Translations under genes and position numbers: made by a program
Notes under the pieces: model-generated
Database searches by the model: none
Told to the model about the DNA's origin: nothing
The model's input: the letters and a program-made list of their open reading frames with translations, nothing else
Assembly: GCA_045541455.1 (NCBI GenBank)
Contig: JAZQJA010000042.1
Coordinates: forward strand, 1-64,000
From: RGIG9041 sp045541455
Lineage (GTDB): Bacteria > Bacillota > Clostridia > Oscillospirales > QAKW01
Direction of reading: 5' to 3'
Length of the DNA: 64,000 nucleotides
Shown: positions 1 through 8,397 of the stretch, one piece after another
Layout: each line of letters opens with the position of its first letter
Numbering within the stretch: the stretch's first letter is position 1

Positions 1-146
1 GTACAAGCTTCTGTTGTAACAGTAAAGCCCTGAGGAACAGGAAGACCGAGTTTCGTCATTTCAGCGAGGTTGGCGCCTTTACCGCCGAGAAGATTTCTCA
101 TTGAGGCATCGCCCTCTTTGAACAGATAAACGAACTTTTTAGACAT
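1..146 (-). CDS. ppdK: Pyruvate, phosphate dikinase, N-terminal fragment (runs off the left edge)
   Basis: The minus strand reads MSKKFVYLFKEGDA, then a GGKGANLAEM segment and a GLPVPQGFTVT segment. This is the usual start of pyruvate phosphate dikinase, at the front of its ATP-grasp nucleotide-binding domain. The enzyme interconverts pyruvate + ATP + Pi with PEP + AMP + PPi in the cytoplasm and in anaerobes often works glycolytically using PPi. Only about 48 residues are inside the window. The ATG at 146 is preceded by GGAGGT at 154-159, so the start is secure. It has its own promoter (200-227) and is divergent from the secreted phosphoesterase at 748. The short fragment fits PPDK better than PEP synthase, but the rest would decide. 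Confidence 0.9.
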   Translation of the reverse strand, partial: MSKKFVYLFKEGDASMRNLLGGKGANLAEMTKLGLPVPQGFTVTTEAC

Positions 147-199
147 GTTTATTTACCTCCAAAATAAAATATACAAATTTATGTTTTAAGCCACAAATA

Positions 200-227
200 A
201 TTATAACATAAATTTAGAATTAAACAA
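200..227 (-). promoter_or_regulatory. Likely sigma-A promoter of ppdK
   Basis: Reading the minus strand, TTGTTT (222-227) and TATAAT (200-205) are separated by 16 bp, about 55 bp upstream of the ppdK start codon. The -10 is a perfect consensus; the -35 matches at four of six positions. Confidence 0.55.
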
Positions 228-672
228 TATATTTTTTAAAAAAACAAAATTATTTATCAAATTCGACAAAATTGTTGGCATTAATTGTGCACGGTAGGTA
301 AAAATCGCCAAAGTTTATAAAAATGTAAATTTGCAAACTCAATCACTTGTGTTTGAGAACGCAGGGCATTTTAAATATTTTCAGACAAAACAAAAAAGTT
401 TGTGATAAAATAACAAAAATAAATAAGTATTTTTGTCAATAAAGCATAAAACGCATGACAAAAAATCGCCTTAAATTTTGTTCTTTATTCACTATTTGTG
501 CAATTTGACATACTTATAAAGGTTAAAGCTTTTGGTATTTTATACGCACCGAAATTCAGCTATTTGACTTACAAAGATATATTTTATATAATAGCAAAAA
601 CTAATGTTAACAAAATTTACAGATTTAAAACAAAAAACGGACAGATTTTTTGTAAAGTTAACAATAAAAAGT
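228..672. other. AT-rich spacer without a supported gene
   Basis: This roughly 450-bp stretch separates the divergent ppdK and phosphoesterase promoters. It is very AT-rich. One plus-strand frame stays open from about 459 to 725 but has no Shine-Dalgarno before its GTG at 498 and no convincing family match, so it is not called as a gene. I see no strong hairpin or repeat here. Confidence 0.5.
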
Positions 673-701
673 TTGACAATTGGTATATTATAATATATAC
701 T
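673..701 (+). promoter_or_regulatory. Likely sigma-A promoter of the secreted phosphoesterase
   Basis: TTGACA at 673-678 and TATACT at 696-701 are spaced by exactly 17 bp, about 47 bp before the ATG at 748. Confidence 0.6.
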
Positions 702-747
702 ATAATTACCTTTAGACTATTGTAAATTTATTTTGAGGTGAAATATT

Positions 748-3732
748 ATGAAAAACAGAATTTTGTCATTACTTTTGACAGTATTCATGGTGCTTTCTCT
801 CTTCTCGGTATTTTGCATACCGGTAAATGCAGACAGCATTACATGGTTGTACACCCCTGTTGTGTATATCGGTGGTGGTGATTATTACAACATTATCTGG
901 AAAAATAATGTGACCGGCCTTGGTTATGTAACTTATACATATGAAGGCAAAAAATACACAGTATATGACCAGAGAAACGGTGTAGTTCGTACAACCGACA
1001 ACACCCACGTTGTACGTGTTTCCAAAAAACATTTGGATGCAGCCGGTTCATATACAGCTTTCGCGGCTCCCGTTACATCCCGTAAAGGCTATGACATTCA
1101 GGCAGGAATACCTATACAGCACAGCAGCAACTTTGTTGGCTATAAAGGTCAGCAAGAGGTTAAAGTTGGTTTTATGACTGACACCCATCTAGTTCCTACA
1201 GACTCTAACCGTTATAACGGTATGTTAAATAGCATCAAAAAAGTTTCCGATACATATTTTAAGAGTGCAGACCTTGTAGTTCTTGGTGGTGACATAGCCG
1301 ACTACATGAGTACAGAAGCCTCGTTTAACGCTGTCCTTAATGCAGGTGTTAACGCTTCAAGTGGCGGTACAAAACCGGTAATCTACTTGCGTGGTAACCA
1401 TGAAAACCGTGGTATCTGGGCACAAAAACTTGATGATTATTTTGTATTTGATACAAACGCTCTTTATACTCGTTTTAGTTATGGTCCCGTTTCCTTTATC
1501 GCAGGTGATATTGGTGAGGATAAAGTAGACGGACATATTGAGTACGGTGAGCAGACCGATATGGAACATTACAAGGCAGAACAGTTGCTTTGGCTTGAAA
1601 ATATCGGTGGTTACGATGAAGGTGCAAAATATAAGGTAGCTATCAGCCACTCTCCTCAGTGGACAGGTGTATATTTCACAGAAGAAGTTTTAACATCTCT
1701 CTTTTCTTATGGTACAGACCTTCTTGTTTCAGGTCACTACCACAGCCAAAAACTTTATCGTGTAGGTACATATAACCTTGCTACAAAATATCCGCTTCTC
1801 CTTTGCGGCGGTTACGGCACAGGAAATACTGCAGATAATAACTATACTGACACCCGTGCAACACTTTTAACTTTTGTAGATGATCAAATTAAAATTAAAG
1901 CATTTACAATTTCAGGCGATATCTTTTATGAAGATGCAATTTCTGCTAAAGAAAACGGTTCTTCTGTAACGCCTGCAAAAACTGCAGTTGTTGAAGAACA
2001 AAAAGAAGAAGTTAAAGAAGTGGAAGAAGATGTTGCTACAGAAGAAATTGTAGAAGAAAATGTAACTTCTCCTGCAGTGGCAGGTGTTTCAACAGCTTCA
2101 ATTAAAGGCGCGGCAGCAGCCACAGCTGTTAATATTATTACAGATCCTGTAGTATTTGATTGCGGCGCTTACTATTCAGTAATCTGGCAAACTACACCTG
2201 ACAGCAATGTAAATGTAGCGGCTTATGTTGATGTTACATCATCAAACGGAACCGAACGTTTCCTCAGCTATGCTGCTGGTATGGTTCGTACACACGATAC
2301 CACTCACTCAGTTAAAATTCCCAAAGAAGATCTACAGGGTAATAACTACATTATTAAAAACCGTGTAATTACAAGATATTCAGGTTCGGGTTATAAAAAC
2401 TCATCAACCGGTACTGCTTACGGTCCTTGGACTGATGGTGTTTCCATTAAGTTTGATGGTAAGGCAACAAATAACCAAAAGAAATATACAATTTTGGCGG
2501 TTGGCAATTTAGATGGTGATGTTGAAGGTGCAGATTCAATTAAAACAGCAGCAAAAACAACACCTGATATGATTGTTGCTCTTGGTAATATTGTAAAATC
2601 TCTTAATACCGAAGAAGAATTCAATACATATTTAAATATAATGAGTACAATCTCATTTGGCGGTAAAGTTCCTGTTTTATTCCTTCGCGGTGAAGGTGAA
2701 ACTACCGGTGAATTTGCAAACAGATTGTGGAGATACATTCGTGTAACTACATCTGAGGCAATTAACGGTAATTTCTATTCTAACTCGGCATTCGGCGATC
2801 TTTCGATCATCGGTCTTGACACCGGTGCAGAAAAACCTGATAATGATGCATCATATAACGGTTATGCCGCATTTGATGATATACGTAAAGAGCAGGTTAA
2901 TTGGCTTGCAAATACTATTCCTGAAATTTTCCCCGGCAAATACAACATTGTTTTTGCCCATGCAGATGACCTTACTAATAACTGCGGTGTTAACCTTACA
3001 AAATCTTTTGCAGGTCTTGACGTTAACCTTGTAGTTACCGGCGAAAGCGGAAATACATCATTTACCGAAGGTGGATCAAGATACGCATCTGCAACTTGCG
3101 GTGCACCTACAGGTGACGGTGCTAAGGGTATGCTTATTACTTGTACAAACGATAAAATCGAAGTAGAAAAGGTTGCAGATTCAATTTCAAGTATCGGTAG
3201 TGTTGATACAACAAAACAGAATGTTGATGTTCAGAAGGGCGAAGAAGAATCTGGAAATGAAGAAACCGACCCTGATGATAACAAAAAACCAAACGGTAAC
3301 GGTACAACATCAGGTGATGATACAACCAGCGGTAACGGTACAACATCAGGTGATGATACAACATCTGGTAATAACGGCACAACCGGCGGTAACGGTACAA
3401 CCGGCGGTAACGGTACAACAACTGTTGTTCCCGGTGAGTTTGAAGGTTTAGATACCGATTACTATGTAAGAGAAGTTCCTGAAGGTTGGTACAAAGACTA
3501 TGCTAATGTAGGTACATTTGAAACAGTTACAACTGTTAAATCAAACGGCAAGATGACAGAGGCAGAGTTTATTGGTATTGTTGCTCGTGTTGCAGCTATC
3601 GACCTTTCACTCTTTGGTGATGATGCAGCATATTGGGCAAACACAGAGGAAATTTACACAGCAACGCTTGGTGCAACTGTAGTAACTGACAGTGTAATCG
3701 CATCTGTACTTGAAAATCTTTTCAAAGCATAA
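748..3732 (+). CDS. Secreted tandem calcineurin-like phosphoesterase with Gly/Thr linker
   Basis: A 994-residue secreted protein. Residues 1-28 form a signal peptide. A beta-rich domain (about 30-130) is followed by a metallophosphoesterase domain with the canonical ligands DTH (about 149), GGD, GNHE (about 217) and GHYH (about 330). The whole module is then repeated at about 470-805: the second beta domain still carries the GMVRTHDTTH segment matching GVVRTTDNTH in the first. In the second phosphoesterase the ligand motifs are altered (DTH to NLD, GGD to GN, GNHE to GEGE, GHYH to GESG), so that copy is probably not catalytic. A low-complexity Gly/Thr/Asp/Asn linker (about 831-895) leads to a roughly 95-residue C-terminal domain that may be a divergent surface-anchoring module. 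GAGGTG at 735-740 supports the ATG. Monocistronic, ending at a strong terminator. Substrate unknown. Confidence 0.85.
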   Translation: MKNRILSLLLTVFMVLSLFSVFCIPVNADSITWLYTPVVYIGGGDYYNIIWKNNVTGLGYVTYTYEGKKYTVYDQRNGVVRTTDNTHVVRVSKKHLDAAGSYTAFAAPVTSRKGYDIQAGIPIQHSSNFVGYKGQQEVKVGFMTDTHLVPTDSNRYNGMLNSIKKVSDTYFKSADLVVLGGDIADYMSTEASFNAVLNAGVNASSGGTKPVIYLRGNHENRGIWAQKLDDYFVFDTNALYTRFSYGPVSFIAGDIGEDKVDGHIEYGEQTDMEHYKAEQLLWLENIGGYDEGAKYKVAISHSPQWTGVYFTEEVLTSLFSYGTDLLVSGHYHSQKLYRVGTYNLATKYPLLLCGGYGTGNTADNNYTDTRATLLTFVDDQIKIKAFTISGDIFYEDAISAKENGSSVTPAKTAVVEEQKEEVKEVEEDVATEEIVEENVTSPAVAGVSTASIKGAAAATAVNIITDPVVFDCGAYYSVIWQTTPDSNVNVAAYVDVTSSNGTERFLSYAAGMVRTHDTTHSVKIPKEDLQGNNYIIKNRVITRYSGSGYKNSSTGTAYGPWTDGVSIKFDGKATNNQKKYTILAVGNLDGDVEGADSIKTAAKTTPDMIVALGNIVKSLNTEEEFNTYLNIMSTISFGGKVPVLFLRGEGETTGEFANRLWRYIRVTTSEAINGNFYSNSAFGDLSIIGLDTGAEKPDNDASYNGYAAFDDIRKEQVNWLANTIPEIFPGKYNIVFAHADDLTNNCGVNLTKSFAGLDVNLVVTGESGNTSFTEGGSRYASATCGAPTGDGAKGMLITCTNDKIEVEKVADSISSIGSVDTTKQNVDVQKGEEESGNEETDPDDNKKPNGNGTTSGDDTTSGNGTTSGDDTTSGNNGTTGGNGTTGGNGTTTVVPGEFEGLDTDYYVREVPEGWYKDYANVGTFETVTTVKSNGKMTEAEFIGIVARVAAIDLSLFGDDAAYWANTEEIYTATLGATVVTDSVIASVLENLFKA
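3295..3425 (+). repeat. In-frame tandem repeat coding a Gly/Thr/Asp/Asn linker
   Basis: Units of the type GGTAACGGTACAAC, alternating with CAGGTGATGATACAAC, are repeated several times and translate to GNGTTSGDDTTSG-like units and then GGNGTT units. They encode the flexible linker of the secreted phosphoesterase. Such repeats commonly vary in copy number between strains. Confidence 0.85.
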
Positions 3733-3750
3733 TTTAAAAATTATAAATAA

Positions 3751-3783
3751 AAAGGAATGTCTCACAGACATTCCTTTTTTTCA
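3751..3783 (+). terminator. Rho-independent terminator after the phosphoesterase
   Basis: The stem AAAGGAATGTCT / AGACATTCCTTT is followed by a T run, 18 bp after the stop codon. Confidence 0.9.
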
Positions 3784-3795
3784 TATTATATTATT

Positions 3796-3836
3796 AGAGC
3801 GTAACTGCTCTATATATAGGGTAACAGTGTTACTCT
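3796..3836 (+). promoter_or_regulatory. Two adjacent small hairpins before the Cys-rich gene
   Basis: AGAGC-GTAACT-GCTCT (3796-3811) and AGGGTAAC-AGT-GTTACTCT (3818-3836, one G-T wobble) lie just upstream of the ribosome binding site at 3845. The GTAAC string occurs in the first loop and in the second stem. They could be a leader structure or operator; the function is unknown. Confidence 0.35.
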
Positions 3837-3859
3837 AAAGAAAGAAGGATATTTAAATA

Positions 3860-4135
3860 ATGGATTATAAAAATGATATAGCACCTCGCTGCGAACAAAA
3901 TTGTGCAGACGGCTGTGAAAAAGAATGTGCAGTTTATACAGCAGTTAGTGTGCCGGTTGAAATAACCCCTACAGCAAAAGTTGGAGATATTAGCGTTTTT
4001 TGTGGCGGTGACCCCGAAATAGATGTAGATACCAAAGGTTGCACCTACAAAGTAACAATTACTCAAAAAATTCTAATAAAAATCCCTGTAACTTATTGTG
4101 TGAAAACTAAAGCTTTTGACTGCGATAAAAAATAA
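3860..4135 (+). CDS. Small cysteine-rich conserved hypothetical protein
   Basis: A 91-residue protein with two parts: a Cys-rich head (CEQNCADGCEKEC, residues 12-24) and a beta-rich body with the segments VPVEITPTAKVGDISVFCGG and YKVTITQKILIKIPV. There is no signal peptide or membrane segment. The body resembles small clostridial proteins of unknown function that I associate loosely with sporulation; I cannot name a family with confidence. The eight cysteines suggest metal binding or disulfide cross-linking. AAGGAT precedes the ATG by 9 bp. It stands alone between two terminators. Confidence 0.7.
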   Translation: MDYKNDIAPRCEQNCADGCEKECAVYTAVSVPVEITPTAKVGDISVFCGGDPEIDVDTKGCTYKVTITQKILIKIPVTYCVKTKAFDCDKK

Positions 4136-4136
4136 A

Positions 4137-4167
4137 ACTTGGAAGCTATTGCTTCCAAGTTTTTTGC
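4137..4167. terminator. Bidirectional terminator between the Cys-rich gene and the UPF0371 gene
   Basis: AACTTGGAAGC-TATT-GCTTCCAAGTT is a perfect 11-bp stem with T-rich sequence on the right and A-rich sequence on the left, so it can end both convergent transcripts. Confidence 0.9.
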
Positions 4168-4168
4168 T

Positions 4169-5635
4169 TTATTTTATCTCTATTTTAGGTTCGGATGTTG
4201 CACTTATACCGAGAGCCTTGTATATTTTTTCGTCAATTTGTGACAAAATAACAGTGAAATGCGCGTCACAATTACGTAACTTCTCAAGCTGACTCATTGC
4301 TTTTCGTGCATCCTCGCTTCCGGTCGAACTAATACTAAGAGCCACCAACACCTCATCAGAATGTAATCTTGGGTTTTTATGATGTAAGTGATTGACTTTA
4401 AGGTCACAAATAGGTTCAAGTGCCAAAGGACTGATAATATCTTTTTCCGGAGCAATGCCCGCAAGTTTTTTGAGTGCATTTAAAAGTAATGCTGCAGAAG
4501 CACCAAGCAATGAAGATGTTTTTCCGGTTACTATACTACCGTCGGGTAATTCCAGTGCACCTGCGGGCGCATTTGTTAGTTTTGCCCTGTCAATTGCGGC
4601 ATCAATAACAGGCCGTATATTTTGAGTAACACATGCTTGATTTAACAGCAACTTCATTTTTTCGGTTTGTGAGCCGTCGGTGCCCAATCTTTTCTCATTT
4701 ACTGCAGTTTGATAATATCTTCTTAGGATTTCCCGTTTTGATGCGTTGCTAACTATATCATTATCAGTTATGCAATAACCCGCCATATTTACACCCATAT
4801 CAGTAGGAGAGTGGTAGGGGGATGTGCCTTGAATTTGTTTTAGCATTGCACGAAGAACAGGGAAGATTTCTACATCTCTATTGTAATTAACTGTCGTTAC
4901 ACCGTATTTTTCAAGGTGAAACGGGTCGATCATATTCAAGTCGTCAAGGTCTATCGTTGCTGCCTCGTATGCTATATTAACAGGGTGTTTTAATGGCAAA
5001 TTCCAAACGGGGAAGGTTTCAAACTTTGCATAACCCGCTTTAATTCCACGGTGATATTCATGATATAATTGTGAAAGACAAGTCGCCATTTTACCACTTC
5101 CGGGCCCTGGTGCTGTAACAACCACAAGCGGACGGATGGTTTCGATATAATCATTTTTGCCGTAGCCTTGTTCACTTACAATTTTGTCAACATCAGAAGG
5201 ATAACCCGGAATTGAATAATGCACAAAACTTGCAACATTAATGTCTTCAAGCCTGCGTCTGAAAGAATCTGCACCTGATTGTCCTGCATAACGAGTAATT
5301 ACAACGCTGCCAACATATAGTCCGATTTCTCTGAATAATCTGATAAGCCTTAATACATCTTCATCATAAGTAATGCCAAGGTCACCACGTACTTTATTCT
5401 TTTCTATATCATCAGCATTAATTGCGATTATAATTTCAGCCTCATCGCGAAGGTTTAAAAGCATTCTGAGTTTGCTGTCTGGTTCAAAACCTGGTAAAAC
5501 GCGTGCTGCATGGTAATCGTCAAACAGTTTTCCGCCAAACTCTAAGTATAGCTTGCCGCCAAATTGGTCAATGCGTTTGCGAATTTGTTCTGACTGAAGT
5601 TGTATATATTTGTCGTTGTCAAACCCCTTTTTCAC
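4169..5635 (-). CDS. UPF0371 / DUF1846 family protein
   Basis: A 488-residue cytoplasmic protein whose N-terminus (about residues 4-38, with FGGKLYLEFGGKLFDD) and GYGKNDYIET segment match the UPF0371 (DUF1846) family, known in streptococci and clostridia. Residues 172-184 read VVTAPGPGSGKMA, a P-loop-like string that suggests nucleotide or phosphate binding. Biochemical function is not established. Translation starts at GTG 5635 with GGAAGG at 5644-5649. It has its own promoter and converges on the Cys-rich gene at a shared terminator. Length is typical for the family. Confidence 0.85.
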   Translation of the reverse strand: MKKGFDNDKYIQLQSEQIRKRIDQFGGKLYLEFGGKLFDDYHAARVLPGFEPDSKLRMLLNLRDEAEIIIAINADDIEKNKVRGDLGITYDEDVLRLIRLFREIGLYVGSVVITRYAGQSGADSFRRRLEDINVASFVHYSIPGYPSDVDKIVSEQGYGKNDYIETIRPLVVVTAPGPGSGKMATCLSQLYHEYHRGIKAGYAKFETFPVWNLPLKHPVNIAYEAATIDLDDLNMIDPFHLEKYGVTTVNYNRDVEIFPVLRAMLKQIQGTSPYHSPTDMGVNMAGYCITDNDIVSNASKREILRRYYQTAVNEKRLGTDGSQTEKMKLLLNQACVTQNIRPVIDAAIDRAKLTNAPAGALELPDGSIVTGKTSSLLGASAALLLNALKKLAGIAPEKDIISPLALEPICDLKVNHLHHKNPRLHSDEVLVALSISSTGSEDARKAMSQLEKLRNCDAHFTVILSQIDEKIYKALGISATSEPKIEIK

Positions 5636-5668
5636 AATTTAAACCTTCCTTTTAAAATATCCTTGTAT

Positions 5669-5697
5669 ATGATACTACATTTTTAACATTGTTGCAA
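5669..5697 (-). promoter_or_regulatory. Likely sigma-A promoter of the UPF0371 gene
   Basis: On the minus strand TTGCAA (5692-5697) and TATCAT (5669-5674) are 17 bp apart, about 33 bp upstream of the GTG start. Confidence 0.5.
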
Positions 5698-5699
5698 TA

Positions 5700-5728
5700 A
5701 AAAAATCCGCATTTAGCGGATTTTTTTA
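5700..5728 (-). terminator. Terminator of the ilv-leu operon
   Basis: AAAATCCGC-ATTTA-GCGGATTTT with an extended T/A run just downstream of the ilvE stop. It separates the operon from the UPF0371 promoter that follows within a few bases. Confidence 0.85.
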
Positions 5729-5731
5729 TTT

Positions 5732-6796
5732 TTAAACATTTTTTACCCAACCGTAAGTATCTTCAATTTTACCGTTTTGTATACCTACAATTGTATCATA
5801 AAGGAATTGTGAAACTTTACCTATTTTACCGTTATTAATTTCAATCTTCTCGTCACCTACAATAAGTTGACCGATTGGAGATATAACAGCTGCAGTACCC
5901 GTTCCAAAAGCTTCTTCAAGTTTACCTTCATGTGCAGCATTTACAACTTCGTCAAGAGATAATCTGCGCTCAGAAACTTTGTAGCCGTTGTTTTTTAGAG
6001 CTTCAATACATGACATTCTTGTAATACCGCTAAGAATTGATCCTTCAAGAGAAGGAGTTATTACTTCTCCGTCAATTTTGAAAAATACATTCATAGTACC
6101 AACTTCTTCAATGTATTTTCTTTCGATGCCGTCAAGCCATAAAACTTGAGTGTATCCCTTCTTTTCAGCCTCATCTTGTGCTTTCAGTGATGCAGAATAG
6201 TTACCTGCTGTTTTGGTAAATCCCATACCGCCCTTAACAGCACGAACATATTTTTGCTCAACATAAATTTTAACAGGGTTTATGCCTTCTTTATAATATG
6301 ATCCAACAGGCGACATAATAACGATAAACATAAGATGCTTAGCAGGATGTACGCCAAGGGCTGCATCGGCTGCAATGATAAACGGACGGATATAAAGTGC
6401 TGTATTTTCTCCGTCGGGAATCCAATCCTTGTCTATTTCTACAAGCTTTCTTACTGCTTCTACAGCAAAACTTTCATCAATAAGCGGAATACAAAGTCTT
6501 TCGTTTGATACATTAAGTCTTTCCATATTCTTTTCAGGTCTGAATAGTGCGGCGCCTCCGTTTTCTCTGCGGTAAGCTTTCATACCTTCAAAAACCTCTT
6601 GACCATAATGTAAACACATAGCCGACGGGTCAAGCTGTAATGGACCGTAAGGTACAATTCTGGGGTCAACCCAGCCTTTACCTTCGTAGTAATCCATAAT
6701 AAACATGTGGTCAGTAAAATATTTGCCAAAACCAAGCGCCTCAACGGGTGGCTTTTCTTTTTTGTTTTTAGTAAGAGTAACCTTAATTTCCTGCAT
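5732..6796 (-). CDS. ilvE: Branched-chain amino acid aminotransferase
   Basis: A PLP fold-type IV aminotransferase that makes the last step of Leu, Ile and Val synthesis (2-oxo acid + glutamate). The segments YGQEVFEGMKAYR, FGTGTAAVISPIG and GFTKTAGNYSASL are typical of the longer BCAT type; the TK lysine before AGNYS is the expected PLP Schiff-base residue. I place the start at ATG 6796 (354 aa) because AAGGTG lies about 7 bp upstream; an in-frame ATG at 6811 that overlaps the leuB stop has no such site. Last gene of the nine-gene operon, translationally close to leuB, followed by a terminator. Confidence 0.93.
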   Translation of the reverse strand: MQEIKVTLTKNKKEKPPVEALGFGKYFTDHMFIMDYYEGKGWVDPRIVPYGPLQLDPSAMCLHYGQEVFEGMKAYRRENGGAALFRPEKNMERLNVSNERLCIPLIDESFAVEAVRKLVEIDKDWIPDGENTALYIRPFIIAADAALGVHPAKHLMFIVIMSPVGSYYKEGINPVKIYVEQKYVRAVKGGMGFTKTAGNYSASLKAQDEAEKKGYTQVLWLDGIERKYIEEVGTMNVFFKIDGEVITPSLEGSILSGITRMSCIEALKNNGYKVSERRLSLDEVVNAAHEGKLEEAFGTGTAAVISPIGQLIVGDEKIEINNGKIGKVSQFLYDTIVGIQNGKIEDTYGWVKNV

Positions 6797-6810
6797 AATT
6801 TTCACCTTCA

Positions 6811-7884
6811 TTATATATTTTCAAGAATTTTTTCGGTTATCTGTACGGTGGTAAGAGGGGTAACACCGCTTGTTCCCACAATATCAGCCGTGCGGTAGCC
6901 GTCGTTTAATACCTTATCAACTGCATTTTCAATTTCATTTGCCTCTGCTTCAAGATTAAATGAAAAACGAAGCATCATTGCAGCAGAAAGTATAGTAGCA
7001 ATTGGGTTTGCAAGTCCGGTTCCTGCAATGTCAGGAGCCGAGCCATGTATAGGTTCGTAAAGACCGCGTTTTGTTTCACCAAGCGAAGCAGAAGCCAGCA
7101 TACCAATCGAGCCTGTAATCTGAGATGACTCGTCTGATAAAATATCTCCAAACATATTTGATGTTACAACTACATCAAACTGTTGCGGATTCTTAATAAG
7201 TTGCATTGCAGCATTGTCAACAAGCATATCGCTTACAGTTACATCGGGATATTCCTTTGCAACTCTGTGCACAACCTCTCTCCAAAGTCGTGAACTTTCA
7301 AGCACATTAGCTTTATCAATGCTGATGACATTTTTGTTTCTGAGTCTTGCCGAGTCAAATGCAACACGGGCAATACGTTCAACTTCCATTTCACTGTAAC
7401 ATTCAGTGTCGTAAGCTTCGGGCCCATATTCACCCTCTCTGCGTCCCCTTTCACCAAAATAAATACCGCCGGTAAGTTCACGTATCATTAGTAAATCAAA
7501 ACCCTTTGCGGCAACCTCTTCGCGCAACGGACAAGCTTCCTTTAGGGCAGGGTATAACTTAGCAGGGCGCAAATTGGTGTAAAGACCAAGTGCTGCACGA
7601 ATGCCAAGCAAGGCTTTTTCAGGGCGAACATCACCAGGCAAACTGTCCCATTTCGGTCCGCCTACAGCACCAAGTAAAACACTGTCACTTGCAAGACAGC
7701 CGTCAATTGTCTCTTGCGGCAACGGCTTTCCAACAGCGTCGTATGCACTTCCGCCTATTAAGTATTCATTAAAATCAAAACTGTGTCCGTATTTCTGTCC
7801 CACTTTTGTAAGAACTTTTACAGCACTGTCAACAATTTCGGGACCGATACCGTCACCCTTTAGCAGAGCGATGTTGTATTTCAC
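6811..7884 (-). CDS. leuB: 3-isopropylmalate dehydrogenase
   Basis: Oxidises and decarboxylates 3-isopropylmalate to 2-oxoisocaproate with NAD+, the third leucine step. It is 357 residues, the usual length, with the N-terminal LLKGDGIGPEIV, the substrate loop RELTGGIYFG, and the C-terminal EPIHGSAPDIAG nucleotide-binding region. Start is GTG 7884 with AAAGAAGGA at 7891-7899. It lies between leuD (16-bp gap) and ilvE in the operon. Confidence 0.97.
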   Translation of the reverse strand: MKYNIALLKGDGIGPEIVDSAVKVLTKVGQKYGHSFDFNEYLIGGSAYDAVGKPLPQETIDGCLASDSVLLGAVGGPKWDSLPGDVRPEKALLGIRAALGLYTNLRPAKLYPALKEACPLREEVAAKGFDLLMIRELTGGIYFGERGRREGEYGPEAYDTECYSEMEVERIARVAFDSARLRNKNVISIDKANVLESSRLWREVVHRVAKEYPDVTVSDMLVDNAAMQLIKNPQQFDVVVTSNMFGDILSDESSQITGSIGMLASASLGETKRGLYEPIHGSAPDIAGTGLANPIATILSAAMMLRFSFNLEAEANEIENAVDKVLNDGYRTADIVGTSGVTPLTTVQITEKILENI

Positions 7885-7900
7885 TTTAAATCCTTCTTTC

Positions 7901-8395
7901 TTATTTCAAAATGCCTTTTTTGACAGACTCAACAAGTCCGCCGCTGAGAATAATATTTTGTATAAACTGTGGAAATGGGTGGGTTTTATATTGCTTATTA
8001 CTAGTTTTGTTATAAATAATACCGGCATCAAGGTCGGCATCAATAATATCTCCCTCATTTATTTCATCTACAGCTTCAGGACATTCAAGAATGGCAAGAC
8101 CTATGTTGATTGAGTTGCGATAAAAAATTCGAGCAAAGCTTTTTGCAATAACAAGCGAGATTCCACTTTCTTTAATTGCAATCGGTGCGTGTTCTCTCGA
8201 CGAGCCGCATCCAAAGTTCCAGCCTGCAACCATAATATCTCCGCTTTTTACACGCTTTGTAAAGGTAGTATCAAGGTCTTCCATACAGTGAGATGCAAGT
8301 TCTTTTTTGTCAATAGTGTTAAGATATCTGGCAGGTATAATAACATCAGTGTCAACATTATCACCGTATTTAATTACGCTTCCTTCAAATCTCAT
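7901..8395 (-). CDS. leuD: 3-isopropylmalate dehydratase small subunit
   Basis: Swivel-domain subunit that pairs with LeuC to isomerise 2- to 3-isopropylmalate. It has 164 residues, the compact bacterial/archaeal-type length, with GDNVDTDVIIPARYL near the N-terminus and the GCGSSREHAPIAIK active-site loop. ATG 8395 is 2 bp after the leuC stop; its GGAGGT lies inside the last codons of leuC, so the pair is translationally coupled. Confidence 0.97.
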   Translation of the reverse strand: MRFEGSVIKYGDNVDTDVIIPARYLNTIDKKELASHCMEDLDTTFTKRVKSGDIMVAGWNFGCGSSREHAPIAIKESGISLVIAKSFARIFYRNSINIGLAILECPEAVDEINEGDIIDADLDAGIIYNKTSNKQYKTHPFPQFIQNIILSGGLVESVKKGILK

Positions 8396-8397
8396 TG

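Noticed and set aside
459..725. A frame open for about 89 codons on the plus strand, with a sequence loosely like a LytTR DNA-binding domain
   Set aside because: No Shine-Dalgarno before the GTG at 498, the phosphoesterase promoter lies inside it (673-701), and the composition is that of AT-rich spacer. The length is somewhat unusual for such DNA, so it might be a gene remnant, but the support is too thin.
3295..3425. Tandem repeats considered as a possible CRISPR array
   Set aside because: Units are in frame, adjacent, without unique spacers, and encode a Gly/Thr linker.
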